Below are positions 42,268 to 51,283 of a DNA stretch of 64,000 nt, in pieces. This DNA comes from Alkaliphilus hydrothermalis (lineage in GTDB: Bacteria; Bacillota; Clostridia; Peptostreptococcales; Natronincolaceae), in contig NZ_JAFBEE010000009.1 in NCBI RefSeq assembly GCF_016908555.1, positions 54,098 through 118,097 on the forward strand, given 5' to 3'. Numbering within the stretch: position 1 is the first letter of the stretch; each line of letters opens with the position of its first letter. Position numbers and translations under genes: made by a program. Below the pieces are notes generated by a model. That model worked only from the letters and a program-made list of their open reading frames with translations, searched no databases and was not told where the DNA came from.

Positions 42268-42963
42268 ATGGAAGGTGCAGAAATAATTTTTACATTACCC
42301 ATATTGGGTATACCTGTATCAGAAACAGTAGTTAATACGTGGATTATAATGGGTGTACTCACCTTATTTGCTATTGTTTCCACACGTAGTTTAAATAGGA
42401 TACCAAAGGGAATGCAAAACGTAGCTGAGGCAGTAGTAGACCTATTTAATAATTTTACTGCTGATACTATGGGGGAGCAGCAAAAAGGATTTAGTCCTTA
42501 TATGGGATCATTAGCTCTTTTATTATTATTCGCAAACTTAGCAGGTTTATTTGGTCTTAGACCACCCACAGCGGATTTAAACACTACTTTTGCATTAGCC
42601 ACAATGACTTTTTTAATAATCCATTTAGGTGGAATGAAAAAGAAAGGTATTAAAGGTTATCTTAAAAACTATATTGAACCCTTTCCTGCAATGTTACCAC
42701 TGAATATTATTGGAGAACTAGCTTTCCCAGTCTCATTAGCTTTTCGTTTGTTTGGGAATGTAGTGGCAGGAGCGCTAATCATAACGTTATTATATGGAGC
42801 ACTACAATCTTTGAGTGGTATGTTAGGTATTACCATTATTCCGGTTTTCCAAGCTGCCATTCCGATCGTATTTCATCTATATTTTGACTTATTTTCAGGA
42901 GTGTTACAAACTTTTATTTTTGTAATGTTATCTATGGTATTCATTTCTATGGCTGTAGAATAA
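42268..42963 (+). CDS. atpB: F1F0 ATP synthase subunit a
   Basis: 231 residues with five to six membrane helices. The helix LAFRLFGNVVAGALI contains the essential stator arginine facing the c-ring. It forms the ion half-channels. It starts at ATG 42268 with a strong AAAGGAGGAGG. It lies upstream of atpE in standard order. Confidence 0.95.
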   Translation: MEGAEIIFTLPILGIPVSETVVNTWIIMGVLTLFAIVSTRSLNRIPKGMQNVAEAVVDLFNNFTADTMGEQQKGFSPYMGSLALLLLFANLAGLFGLRPPTADLNTTFALATMTFLIIHLGGMKKKGIKGYLKNYIEPFPAMLPLNIIGELAFPVSLAFRLFGNVVAGALIITLLYGALQSLSGMLGITIIPVFQAAIPIVFHLYFDLFSGVLQTFIFVMLSMVFISMAVE

Positions 42964-43077
42964 AGGATTATAATGAAAAAGGGCATACGTATTATAATTT
43001 TTCTATTTTATATAGAATAGAAATCTAAAAAATAAGCTAGTAAAAAAATAATCTATATTTATAAGGAGGAATTACTA

Positions 43078-43347
43078 ATGGAAGGAATTACAGGTAGAGA
43101 ATTAGTTATGGCAGCGTCTGCAATAGGTGCTGGTTTAGCAGCAATCGCAGGTATTGGACCTGGTATTGGACAAGGTTACGCAGCTGGTAAAGGTGCTGAA
43201 GGAGTAGGTAGACAACCAGAAGCTCAAGGCGAAATTATCAGAACAATGTTATTAGGTCAAGCGGTTGCAGAGACAACTGGTATCTATGGGCTTTTCATTG
43301 CAATAATTCTGTTATTTGCCAATCCGTTTTTGAGACTATTAGGTTAA
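43078..43347 (+). CDS. atpE: F1F0 ATP synthase subunit c with sodium-binding signature
   Basis: 89-residue hairpin protein of the rotor ring. Helix 1 has GIGPGIGQG with Q32, and helix 2 has V63, E65, T66, T67 and Y70 in AVAETTGIYG. These are the positions that coordinate sodium in Ilyobacter tartaricus c subunit (Q32, V63, E65, S66, Y70), with Thr replacing Ser at 66. The loop RQPEA is standard. AAGGAGGAATT precedes the ATG. The ring is therefore predicted to carry sodium. Confidence 0.96.
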   Translation: MEGITGRELVMAASAIGAGLAAIAGIGPGIGQGYAAGKGAEGVGRQPEAQGEIIRTMLLGQAVAETTGIYGLFIAIILLFANPFLRLLG

Positions 43348-43417
43348 TTAATGTTACGGGGGACAAAACTCCCCCGTATTTACCTAATATTATTTATAGT
43401 GGAAGGGAGGCAACAAG

Positions 43418-43921
43418 GTGGAACCATTGGTAGGTATAAGTTGGAGTTTTATATTCCAAATTCTTAACACGATTTTAATTTTCGTTATTCTTAAGCATTT
43501 TCTTTTCAAACCTGTAACTGAGTTCATGGAAAATAGACGTAAAGGCATCGAAGATTCTATCAAAATGGCAGAAGGCAAAAATGCAGAAGCTGAAGAATTA
43601 AAGAATGCATATCAAAGAAAGCTGGATGAGATTAAAGAAGAGAGAAGTGAAATGATAAAGGACGCCACTAAGCGTGCAGACCAACGGGGTGAGGAAATCA
43701 TCAAGAAGGCTGAGCTAGAGGCTAAGAAGTTGATAGATAAGGCCAACAATGATATCGCTAGAGAAAAGCAAAAGGCCCTAAACGAATTAAAGGAGCAAAT
43801 TTCTGGACTAGTGATTATGGCGGCTTCAAAGGTTGTTGAAAAGGAATTAGATCAGAATAAGCATGAAGCATTAATCAAAGAATTTATTGATGAGGTAGGG
43901 GAAGCTAAATGGCAGAATTAG
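43418..43921 (+). CDS. atpF: F1F0 ATP synthase subunit b
   Basis: 167 residues: one N-terminal membrane helix (about 8-28) then a long charged coiled-coil stalk that connects F0 to delta. It starts at GTG 43418 with AAGGGAGG upstream. The end overlaps atpH by 13 bases. Confidence 0.95.
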   Translation: MEPLVGISWSFIFQILNTILIFVILKHFLFKPVTEFMENRRKGIEDSIKMAEGKNAEAEELKNAYQRKLDEIKEERSEMIKDATKRADQRGEEIIKKAELEAKKLIDKANNDIAREKQKALNELKEQISGLVIMAASKVVEKELDQNKHEALIKEFIDEVGEAKWQN

Positions 43922-44451
43922 TTGCTAAAAGGTATGCAGGTGCCTTGTATGAAGTAGCCATCCCTTTGCAAAAGCAAGAGATTTTTAAGGAAGAGCTGCT
44001 GGCAATACTAGACACTTTAACTGCGCACCCACAATTTGACCAGTTGTTAAAATCTCCCCTCATCCAATCACAAGAGAAAAAAGACATTCTCACTAAGGTA
44101 TTTCAAGGGAAGATTAGCCAAGAAGTATCAAACTTCCTATACATTTTAGTGGATAAAAGAAGACAAAATCATATTCAAGAAATTATCCATGAGTATAAAG
44201 GGATGGTGGAGAAGGCTAAAAACATGGTTGAGGCGATTGCAATTACAGCCGAAGCAATGTCAAAGGATGATTTGTCTCGATTACAAAAAAAGCTTTCATT
44301 AACCTCTGGTAAAACAGTAACAATCAAAAACGAAATAGATGGCAGTATAATTGGTGGAGTTCTAATTAAGATGGGAGATCAAGTCATCGACGGAACAATC
44401 AAAAACCGATTAGCGCAAATGAAGGAACAATTATCACAAATCATAGTATAG
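43909..44451 (+). CDS. atpH: F1F0 ATP synthase subunit delta
   Basis: 180 residues with the typical N-terminal helical bundle (LVAKRYAGALYEVA) and a C-terminal segment with GSIIGGVLIKMGDQVIDGTI. It joins the b stalk to the top of F1. The start is inside atpF, giving coupled translation. Confidence 0.95.
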   Translation: MAELVAKRYAGALYEVAIPLQKQEIFKEELLAILDTLTAHPQFDQLLKSPLIQSQEKKDILTKVFQGKISQEVSNFLYILVDKRRQNHIQEIIHEYKGMVEKAKNMVEAIAITAEAMSKDDLSRLQKKLSLTSGKTVTIKNEIDGSIIGGVLIKMGDQVIDGTIKNRLAQMKEQLSQIIV

Positions 44452-44468
44452 GATAGGGGTGATTTGAC

Positions 44469-45983
44469 GTGAATCTCAGACCCGAAGAGATAAGCTCAAT
44501 TATTCAAGAGCAGATTAAAAGATATGAAAATAAATTAGAAGTTAAAGATGTTGGAACTGTGATTCAGGTTGGTGACGGGATTGCAAGGATTCATGGGCTA
44601 GAAAAATGTATGGCCGGTGAATTATTGGAGTTCCCTGGTAATGTATATGGTATGGCATTAAACCTTGAGGAAGACAACGTAGGTTGTGTACTTTTAGGTT
44701 CTGATGACAATATCAAAGAAGGGGACATCGTAAAGCGTACTCAAAGAATCGTGGAAGTTCCCGTAGGTGATGCTTTACTAGGTAGAGTAGTAAATGCTCT
44801 AGGTCAACCAATTGATGGAAAAGGTGCTCTTCAAACAAGTAAATATCGTGAAATTGAGAAGGTTGCGCCAGGAATTATTAAGAGAAAGTCTGTACATGAA
44901 CCATTACAGACGGGGATCAAAGCCATTGACTCTATGATTCCAATCGGTAGAGGTCAAAGAGAGCTTGTAATCGGTGATAGACAAACTGGTAAAACAGCCA
45001 TCGCCATTGATACCATCATCAACCAAAAGAATACAGATGTTATTTGCATATATGTAGCAATCGGTCAGAAAAAATCTACTGTTGCTCAAATATATGATAC
45101 ATTAGAGAAGCAAGGTGCTATGGACTATACCATTATCGTATCAGCTTCCGCCAGTGAATTGGCTCCATTACAATACATTGCTCCTTATGCTGGTTGTGCT
45201 ATGGGAGAAGAATTTATGGAAAATGGAAAGCACGCCCTAATCATTTATGATGATTTATCAAAACATGCAGTTGCTTATCGTGCAATGTCATTGCTATTAA
45301 GACGTCCGCCAGGTCGTGAGGCATACCCTGGAGACGTATTCTACCTACATAGTAGATTGTTGGAGCGAGCTGCAAAATTAAGTGATGCTGAAGGTGGCGG
45401 TTCATTAACAGCTCTGCCATTTATTGAAACCCAAGCGGGGGACGTTTCAGCCTATATCCCAACTAACGTAATCTCAATTACTGATGGACAAATTTTCCTA
45501 GAGTCAGAATTATTCCACTCTGGTATTAGACCAGCAGTAAACCCTGGTATTTCGGTATCCCGTGTTGGGGGTAATGCTCAAATCAAAGCTATGAAGCAGG
45601 TTTCTGGTAAGCTTAGATTAGAGTTAGCCCAATATAGAGAATTAGCTGCCTTTGCTCAGTTCGGTTCTGACCTAGATAAGGAAACTCAAGAGAAGTTAGC
45701 CCAAGGGGAAAGAATCATGGAGATTTTAAAGCAGCCACAATACCGTCCAGTTCCTGTTGAAGAACAGGTAATGATTATTTATGCTGTAACCAACAAGTTT
45801 TTAACTGACATCCCTGTTGATGCCATCAGTAGATTTGAAGCTGAATTCTTAGAGTTCATGAGAAATCAACGTTCTGAGGTTGGAGGGACCATCGTAGAGA
45901 CAGGTAAGCTTGAGAAGGAAACAGAAGAAAAACTTAAGCAGGCAATTGAAGATTTCAAGAAGCAGTTCAAAGATGAATTATAA
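44469..45983 (+). CDS. atpA: F1F0 ATP synthase subunit alpha
   Basis: 504 residues, the non-catalytic nucleotide-binding F1 subunit. Walker A is GDRQTGKTA, Walker B ALIIYDDLSKHA, and PAVNPGISVSRVGG is canonical. The start is GTG 44469 with AGGGGTGA upstream, and the family N-terminus MNLRPEEISSIIQEQI follows. Confidence 0.97.
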   Translation: MNLRPEEISSIIQEQIKRYENKLEVKDVGTVIQVGDGIARIHGLEKCMAGELLEFPGNVYGMALNLEEDNVGCVLLGSDDNIKEGDIVKRTQRIVEVPVGDALLGRVVNALGQPIDGKGALQTSKYREIEKVAPGIIKRKSVHEPLQTGIKAIDSMIPIGRGQRELVIGDRQTGKTAIAIDTIINQKNTDVICIYVAIGQKKSTVAQIYDTLEKQGAMDYTIIVSASASELAPLQYIAPYAGCAMGEEFMENGKHALIIYDDLSKHAVAYRAMSLLLRRPPGREAYPGDVFYLHSRLLERAAKLSDAEGGGSLTALPFIETQAGDVSAYIPTNVISITDGQIFLESELFHSGIRPAVNPGISVSRVGGNAQIKAMKQVSGKLRLELAQYRELAAFAQFGSDLDKETQEKLAQGERIMEILKQPQYRPVPVEEQVMIIYAVTNKFLTDIPVDAISRFEAEFLEFMRNQRSEVGGTIVETGKLEKETEEKLKQAIEDFKKQFKDEL

Positions 45984-46023
45984 TCATTAAATTTGATGCC
46001 GCTTTAACCGGGAGGTGAGATTT

Positions 46024-46881
46024 TTGGGACTTGGAATGCGGGATATTAAAAGACGTATAAAGAGTGTTAATAGTACAAAACAGATTACAAAAGCTATGGA
46101 ATTGGTTTCTTCAGCAAAGCTTAGAAAAGCCAAGGAAGAGTTGGAAAAAACTAAGCCCTATTTCAATGCTATGGAGGATACCATCCGTGGGATTTTTGCA
46201 AATACAAAGGGGATAAAACATGAGTTTTTAACCCAAAGAGATGTAAAGAAAACTGCATATATTGTTATTACAGCCGACCGTGGTCTTTGTGGTGGTTACA
46301 ACTCAAATGTAATCAAGCTTGCCAATAGTCATATGGCTGAAAAGCAAAACAAGTCTATTATTGCTGTAGGCGCAAGGGGAAGAGATTTCTTCAAGAAGCG
46401 GGATTTTGACTTTGACGGAGAGTATACTCAGCTATCTGAGACGCCGTCCTTTTCGACTGCTCAGCAAATCAGTAGACTAGCTCTAGAGTTATATAAGCAG
46501 GGATTAGTGGATGAAGTAAATTTAGTTTATACACAGTTTATTTCAACCATTAACCAAAAGCCAACGGTGAAAAGAATACTTCCTCTAGAAATTTCAGCAG
46601 AAGAAGGTTCAAAGGGAAGTAAAACAATGATCGCCTACGAACCATCCCCAGAAGCTGTATTGGATTACCTAGTACCTAAATATGTTGATGGAATGGTATT
46701 TGGGGCTTTAGTGGAATCTGCCACCAGTGAACAGGCAGCTAGAAGGGTAGCGATGGAAAGTGCTACCGACAATGCTGAAGAAATGATCGGTAACCTAAAG
46801 TTAGTATATAACAGGGCAAGACAGGCGTCTATTACCCAAGAAATCGCAGAGATTGTTGGTGGAGCAGAAGCCTTGAAGTAA
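46024..46881 (+). CDS. atpG: F1F0 ATP synthase subunit gamma
   Basis: 285 residues, the central rotor shaft. The N-terminal helix GMRDIKRRIKSVNSTKQITK and the C-terminal SESATDNAEEM-type helix form the coiled coil. TTG 46024 is preferred as start: GGAGG at 46011-46015 is eight bases away, while the in-frame GTG 46015 overlaps the ribosome site. Confidence 0.94.
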   Translation: MGLGMRDIKRRIKSVNSTKQITKAMELVSSAKLRKAKEELEKTKPYFNAMEDTIRGIFANTKGIKHEFLTQRDVKKTAYIVITADRGLCGGYNSNVIKLANSHMAEKQNKSIIAVGARGRDFFKKRDFDFDGEYTQLSETPSFSTAQQISRLALELYKQGLVDEVNLVYTQFISTINQKPTVKRILPLEISAEEGSKGSKTMIAYEPSPEAVLDYLVPKYVDGMVFGALVESATSEQAARRVAMESATDNAEEMIGNLKLVYNRARQASITQEIAEIVGGAEALK

Positions 46882-46883
46882 GA

Positions 46884-47008
46884 GAATAATGAATAATGAA
46901 GAAGAGCAATTAAGAATTAGGAATGAATAATGAATAATGAAGGATTGATGTTTTAATTATTAACTATTAATTATTAATTATTAATTATTAGTTATTAGCT
47001 ATTAATTA
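46884..47008. repeat. Low-complexity AT repeats between atpG and atpD
   Basis: GAATAATGAATAATGAA repeated twice (about 46884-46900 and 46921-46941), then a run of ATTAATT/ATTATTA units to about 47006. It separates two genes that are usually tightly linked, with a fresh ribosome site GGAGGGAGG just before atpD. Confidence 0.85.
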
Positions 47009-47034
47009 CACATCCTTCGGAGGGAGGTAACGAC

Positions 47035-48429
47035 ATGGCTGGAGGAAACATCGGTAAAGTAGTTCAGATTATCGGGCCAGTTCTAGATATACGATTTAAC
47101 AGAGATCATCTGCCAGCGCTTTTAAATGCCATCGAGGTACAGGCTGGAGAGAAGAAGGTTGTTGTTGAAGTTGCTCAACATATCGGAGATGAAATCGTAA
47201 GATGCGTTGCCATGAGTTCTACAGACGGATTAGTAAGGGGAATGGATGCAGTTGATACTGGTGCACCTATTACAATTCCTGTAGGAAGGGCAACTCTAGG
47301 AAGAATCTTTAACGTATTAGGGGAAGAGGTAGACGAGAAGGAACCAGTGGTTTCTGAATTCAAGTCACCGATCCATAGACAAGCGCCATCTTTTGAAGAA
47401 CAAGAGACATCAACTGAGATTCTTGAAACAGGAATCAAGGTTGTAGACTTAATCGCTCCTTATTCTAAGGGGGGTAAAATCGGTCTGTTCGGTGGTGCAG
47501 GAGTAGGTAAAACTGTACTGATCATGGAATTAATCAACAACATTGCAAAGGAGCACGGTGGTTTATCAGTGTTCGCAGGTGTTGGTGAGCGTACAAGAGA
47601 AGGTAACGACTTATATCATGAGATGATTGAATCAGGCGTTATCGATAAAACAACTTTAGTATATGGTCAGATGAACGAGCCACCAGGAGCAAGAATGAGG
47701 GTTGGTTTAACAGGATTAACAATGGCTGAATACTTCAGAGATCAAGAAGGTCAAGACGTATTATTGTTCGTTGATAATATCTTCCGTTTCACCCAAGCAG
47801 GTAGTGAGGTTTCTGCATTACTAGGTCGTATGCCTAGTGCCGTAGGATACCAACCAACACTAGCTCAAGAGATGGGAGCATTACAAGAGAGAATCACATC
47901 AACTAAGAAGGGTTCTATCACGTCAGTTCAAGCGGTATATGTACCTGCCGATGACTTAACTGACCCAGCTCCAGCGACTACCTTCGCCCATCTTGATGCA
48001 ACCACAGTACTTTCAAGACAAATCGCAGAGTTAGGAATCTATCCTGCGGTGGATCCACTGGATTCTTCTTCTAGAATCCTGGACCCAACAGTAGTTGGAG
48101 AAGAACACTACAACGTTGCAAGGGGCGTGCAAGAAGTTCTTCAAAGATATAAAGAACTTCAAGATATTATCGCTATCCTTGGTATGGATGAATTATCCGA
48201 CGAAGATAAATTAATCGTATCCCGTGCTAGAAAAATCCAAAGATTCTTATCTCAGCCTTTCCACGTAGCAGAGCAGTTTACTGGAATGCCCGGTAAGTAT
48301 GTACCTGTTGCTGAGACGATCCGTGGATTTAAAGAAATCTTAGAAGGAAAGCATGATGATTTACCAGAAGGTGCTTTCCTATATGTTGGAACAATCGAAG
48401 AGGCAATTGAAAAAGCTAAAGGGAAGTAG
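47035..48429 (+). CDS. atpD: F1F0 ATP synthase subunit beta
   Basis: 464 residues, the catalytic F1 subunit. Walker A is GGAGVGKTV, the catalytic Glu is in GVGERTREGND, Walker B is VLLFVDNIFRF, and the DELSDED loop is present. ATG 47035 has GGAGGGAGG upstream. The leader before it is lengthened by AT repeats. Confidence 0.97.
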   Translation: MAGGNIGKVVQIIGPVLDIRFNRDHLPALLNAIEVQAGEKKVVVEVAQHIGDEIVRCVAMSSTDGLVRGMDAVDTGAPITIPVGRATLGRIFNVLGEEVDEKEPVVSEFKSPIHRQAPSFEEQETSTEILETGIKVVDLIAPYSKGGKIGLFGGAGVGKTVLIMELINNIAKEHGGLSVFAGVGERTREGNDLYHEMIESGVIDKTTLVYGQMNEPPGARMRVGLTGLTMAEYFRDQEGQDVLLFVDNIFRFTQAGSEVSALLGRMPSAVGYQPTLAQEMGALQERITSTKKGSITSVQAVYVPADDLTDPAPATTFAHLDATTVLSRQIAELGIYPAVDPLDSSSRILDPTVVGEEHYNVARGVQEVLQRYKELQDIIAILGMDELSDEDKLIVSRARKIQRFLSQPFHVAEQFTGMPGKYVPVAETIRGFKEILEGKHDDLPEGAFLYVGTIEEAIEKAKGK

Positions 48430-48437
48430 GTGATGAG

Positions 48438-48842
48438 ATGGCCTCTAAATTTCATCTCCAAATCATAACACCCACTAGGACTTTCTTAGATGAAGAGATA
48501 GAAATGGTAGTACTTAGAACCGTTGAAGGGGATATGGGTATCATGAAAAATCATATACCTATGGTAACACCTCTATCAATTGGAAAGCTAAAAATCAACA
48601 AAGATGGTAGTACTCGAGAAGCAGCTATAGCTGGAGGATTCGTTCATGTGGATCGTGAAAAGACAGTGATTATCACCGACTCTGCAGAATGGCCAGATGA
48701 AATAGATGTAAATCGAGCAAAGGAAGCCAAAGAAAGGGCAGAGGAGCGTTTAAATAAGGGAACTCAAGACATTGATACCCTTAGGGCAGAAATTGCCCTA
48801 AAGAAGGCAATGAATCGTCTTAACTTGGCCCAGAGAAGGTAA
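48438..48842 (+). CDS. atpC: F1F0 ATP synthase subunit epsilon
   Basis: 134 residues: an N-terminal beta sandwich (FHLQIITPTRTFLDEEIEMV, GDMGIMKNHIPMVTPL) and a C-terminal two-helix region (RAKEAKERAEERL). It links gamma to the c-ring and inhibits hydrolysis. It starts eight bases after atpD. A terminator ends the operon. Confidence 0.95.
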   Translation: MASKFHLQIITPTRTFLDEEIEMVVLRTVEGDMGIMKNHIPMVTPLSIGKLKINKDGSTREAAIAGGFVHVDREKTVIITDSAEWPDEIDVNRAKEAKERAEERLNKGTQDIDTLRAEIALKKAMNRLNLAQRR

Positions 48843-48886
48843 TGAAGTAGGCAGGGTTTATCCCTAGCTTACAAGCTAACATTAAT

Positions 48887-48927
48887 AAAGAATGCTAATT
48901 CATTTAAGGATCAGCATTCTTTTTTTA
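48887..48927 (+). terminator. Terminator of the atp operon
   Basis: AAAGAATGCT and AGCATTCTTT arms with a T run; a weaker GCTT-ACA-AGC hairpin lies just before it. Confidence 0.9.
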
Positions 48928-48982
48928 AAACAGCCACCGAATAGATCCTATTTGGCAGCTGTAGCATTTAAACTATTGTGGC

Positions 48983-49402
48983 TTAATATGAAATTGCATC
49001 AAATGGTGCTTCTTCAGCAGATTCAATGGTGATTACCATTTTAACAGGCAAAGAAACGATCATCTGATGGGGCTCGCTGATCCATCCCATGTCAGCATGA
49101 ATGGACAACGGGGATATTTCTTCGGAAAGTCGGTGCAGTCTGACCTGTCCATCCTTCATTTCGAGACGACCAGTATAATTTTTATTATTAAACTTAAAAT
49201 CGAAATCAATTATTTCAGGGATTTGGGAATCAACTAAGGGGAAACGATGGATTGCTTTACCATCTAAATTTACCACCACTTCCTTATCACCTGTTCCCTC
49301 CGGTAGCAATAGGGGAATGGCAAAGATAGAAGAAATACTTAAAACTATAATAAAAAGGATCAAAATTTTATCGGCAGTTGTCATTAACTTCATAAATTTC
49401 AT
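48983..49402 (-). CDS. NusG domain II-like secreted or membrane-anchored protein
   Basis: 139 residues on the reverse strand. ATG at 49402 has GGAGGA upstream. An N-terminal hydrophobic helix (about 10-35) works as anchor or signal, followed by a beta-rich domain with KEVVVNLDGKAIHRFPL and GQVRLH, the NusG_II (KOW-like) pattern of small extracytoplasmic proteins. The function is unknown. It is antisense to the surrounding operons. Confidence 0.8.
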   Translation of the reverse strand: MKFMKLMTTADKILILFIIVLSISSIFAIPLLLPEGTGDKEVVVNLDGKAIHRFPLVDSQIPEIIDFDFKFNNKNYTGRLEMKDGQVRLHRLSEEISPLSIHADMGWISEPHQMIVSLPVKMVITIESAEEAPFDAISY

Positions 49403-49604
49403 TGTAATCCTCCAGTCTACAGGCAATTGAAAAAATCATTTAAGATGATTCATCAAGTAATGGGAGTTTCCATAAGATCGATAAAACTATTATAAACTAT
49501 TTATGTATGCTTGACAATTCGGCATTAGAATAATAGCCTATAAAAAGGGGTAATTTATCATTAGAGAAAAAATACCTCATGGAGACTAAAAGACAGGAGG
49601 AAAG

Positions 49605-50159
49605 ATGATGCCTGAAAACGATGATTTGAAAAGGGTGTTAGACTATGCCCTACATGGGACTCCACAACTGAAGGCGGATGAAAAGAGAAAGTGGCTAGGC
49701 GAATTCCGAGAAAGGGTATTGATGGGAATTACCTTTCAACAGGCCCTAGAGGATGAAGCCATCAGATACGTAGAGAATGCGCTAAAGGACCCAATGGGAG
49801 AAATACTGATTGTTAATAATCGAATTCCGATGAAAATAATGACAAAGTATATGCAACTGGCAAAACGTATGAATAAAGAATACAAAACCATGGCAACCAA
49901 CTGTATTGAAGCCATGGGGGTAGTGGTGGTTAATCGTAGAGCCATCAACCGAAATGATGTTGTTCCAGAAATAAAAATGTTACCAGAAAAGTTTAGACAT
50001 CTTCACCACAAATCCCTTTGCTCTAAGCACTTTAAAGAATTAGAAGAGACTGCACCTGAGTACATAGAAGGCTACAATCAAATTTCCTTTGGGGATAGGA
50101 TGATGGGGATTAAATGCGCTGTATGCCAGAAAATTGAAGATGGTGGACCCTTAATGTAG
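49605..50159 (+). CDS. yueI: YueI family protein (DUF1694)
   Basis: 184 residues with the family features: ERRRYLGTFRERV-like WLGEFRERVLMGITFQQAL, an alternating alpha/beta domain (GEILIVNNRIPMKIMTKYM), and a C-terminal Cys/His part (LCSKHF, CAVCQKI). It may bind metal through these. Function unknown. ATG 49605 or 49608 both fit AGGAGG. Confidence 0.82.
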   Translation: MMPENDDLKRVLDYALHGTPQLKADEKRKWLGEFRERVLMGITFQQALEDEAIRYVENALKDPMGEILIVNNRIPMKIMTKYMQLAKRMNKEYKTMATNCIEAMGVVVVNRRAINRNDVVPEIKMLPEKFRHLHHKSLCSKHFKELEETAPEYIEGYNQISFGDRMMGIKCAVCQKIEDGGPLM

Positions 50160-50161
50160 AG

Positions 50162-50194
50162 AAAAAATTGCTGTTGAACACAGCAATTTTTTTC
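50162..50194 (+). terminator. Terminator after yueI
   Basis: AAAAAATTGCTGT-TGAAC-ACAGCAATTTTTT perfect stem. Confidence 0.92.
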
Positions 50195-50392
50195 TGTTTT
50201 TGGGGTTGAAGTGTATAAGGAAATGTATTCTGTCTATAATCATAATACAAGAGAAGAGAATGAGTTGTGAAGCAAGATGTTTTTTGTCCCCCTTTAACAT
50301 CCAAATACAATCTTAGTTCTCTTCTCTTTAATTGCTTAATATGATCAAGAGGCTATATTCACCGAACAATTACAATTAATAGGAGGATCAAC

Positions 50393-51226
50393 ATGAAAAA
50401 GCTATCTTTTTACGGAATGATTATTATTTTATTATTTAGTTTAGTAAATGTTTCTGAAGGGAACTCAAGGATAGAAGAAGACCCAATACACCAAGAGGCA
50501 AATGCACTAATAAAAGCTTTTGAAACAAGTGAAACAGATTTAATGGAGATAAATGTTAATTCTACCCTACAACTGCCTAATAAAATACTTACATTAGAGG
50601 AAATGGAAAATATAAAAGAAAATTTAATAAGAGGCCTAGGATTAGAAGGAGAAAGAAAATTAACCGAAAATAAAGAGCACTATGATCCTTACTTTATGGT
50701 GGGAGAGGCTATTGAAGAGAAAGTAATCTATATTAATAGATATCGAGATGAAGCAACTAATCAAATAACTGTTAGCTCGATAGATCCAAGTGGTGAAATG
50801 GCAGTACTGAAATTATACTCTGCTGAGGTAGATAATAAAAAAGAATCGCATATTATTGTTGACATAGTAAAAAATAAAGGATATAAAGATATAGGAGATA
50901 ACATTAGACAACAACAGGAACTACTTACTAAATATGGAGACCGTATCGAAACCACCACTACCTTAGTAGGCACTACAGCAGGGAGATTCACTGAAAAAGG
51001 TACAAAAGCGTGGGTTGAGTCAGTGATTAAAAGTGTTAAGGGTAAAAAAATTGAAGAGGTAATGGATGATGACTATACCAGCACCACTTTATACACCAAA
51101 GAGATTTCAAAAGTAATGAAATATGACAATAAGAAAATCAATGTTCAAATTGCCACGCGATATAGTGCTTTTGAAGATAAAACCTATATGTGGATTGCGA
51201 CACCTCTAATTACCAATACTTATTAA
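50393..51226 (+). CDS. ywmB: YwmB family exported protein
   Basis: 277 residues with an N-terminal hydrophobic signal (about 5-22) and then an alpha/beta domain of the YwmB (TATA-box-binding-like fold) family. The assignment rests on weak sequence features plus context: in Bacillus ywmB lies directly before murAA and spoIID, as here. Function unknown. AGGAGGATCA precedes the ATG. Confidence 0.78.
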   Translation: MKKLSFYGMIIILLFSLVNVSEGNSRIEEDPIHQEANALIKAFETSETDLMEINVNSTLQLPNKILTLEEMENIKENLIRGLGLEGERKLTENKEHYDPYFMVGEAIEEKVIYINRYRDEATNQITVSSIDPSGEMAVLKLYSAEVDNKKESHIIVDIVKNKGYKDIGDNIRQQQELLTKYGDRIETTTTLVGTTAGRFTEKGTKAWVESVIKSVKGKKIEEVMDDDYTSTTLYTKEISKVMKYDNKKINVQIATRYSAFEDKTYMWIATPLITNTY

Positions 51227-51283
51227 TTTATTCGTATACATATAATTTAAAAAACAGATATATATTAAAGGACTGATGACACG

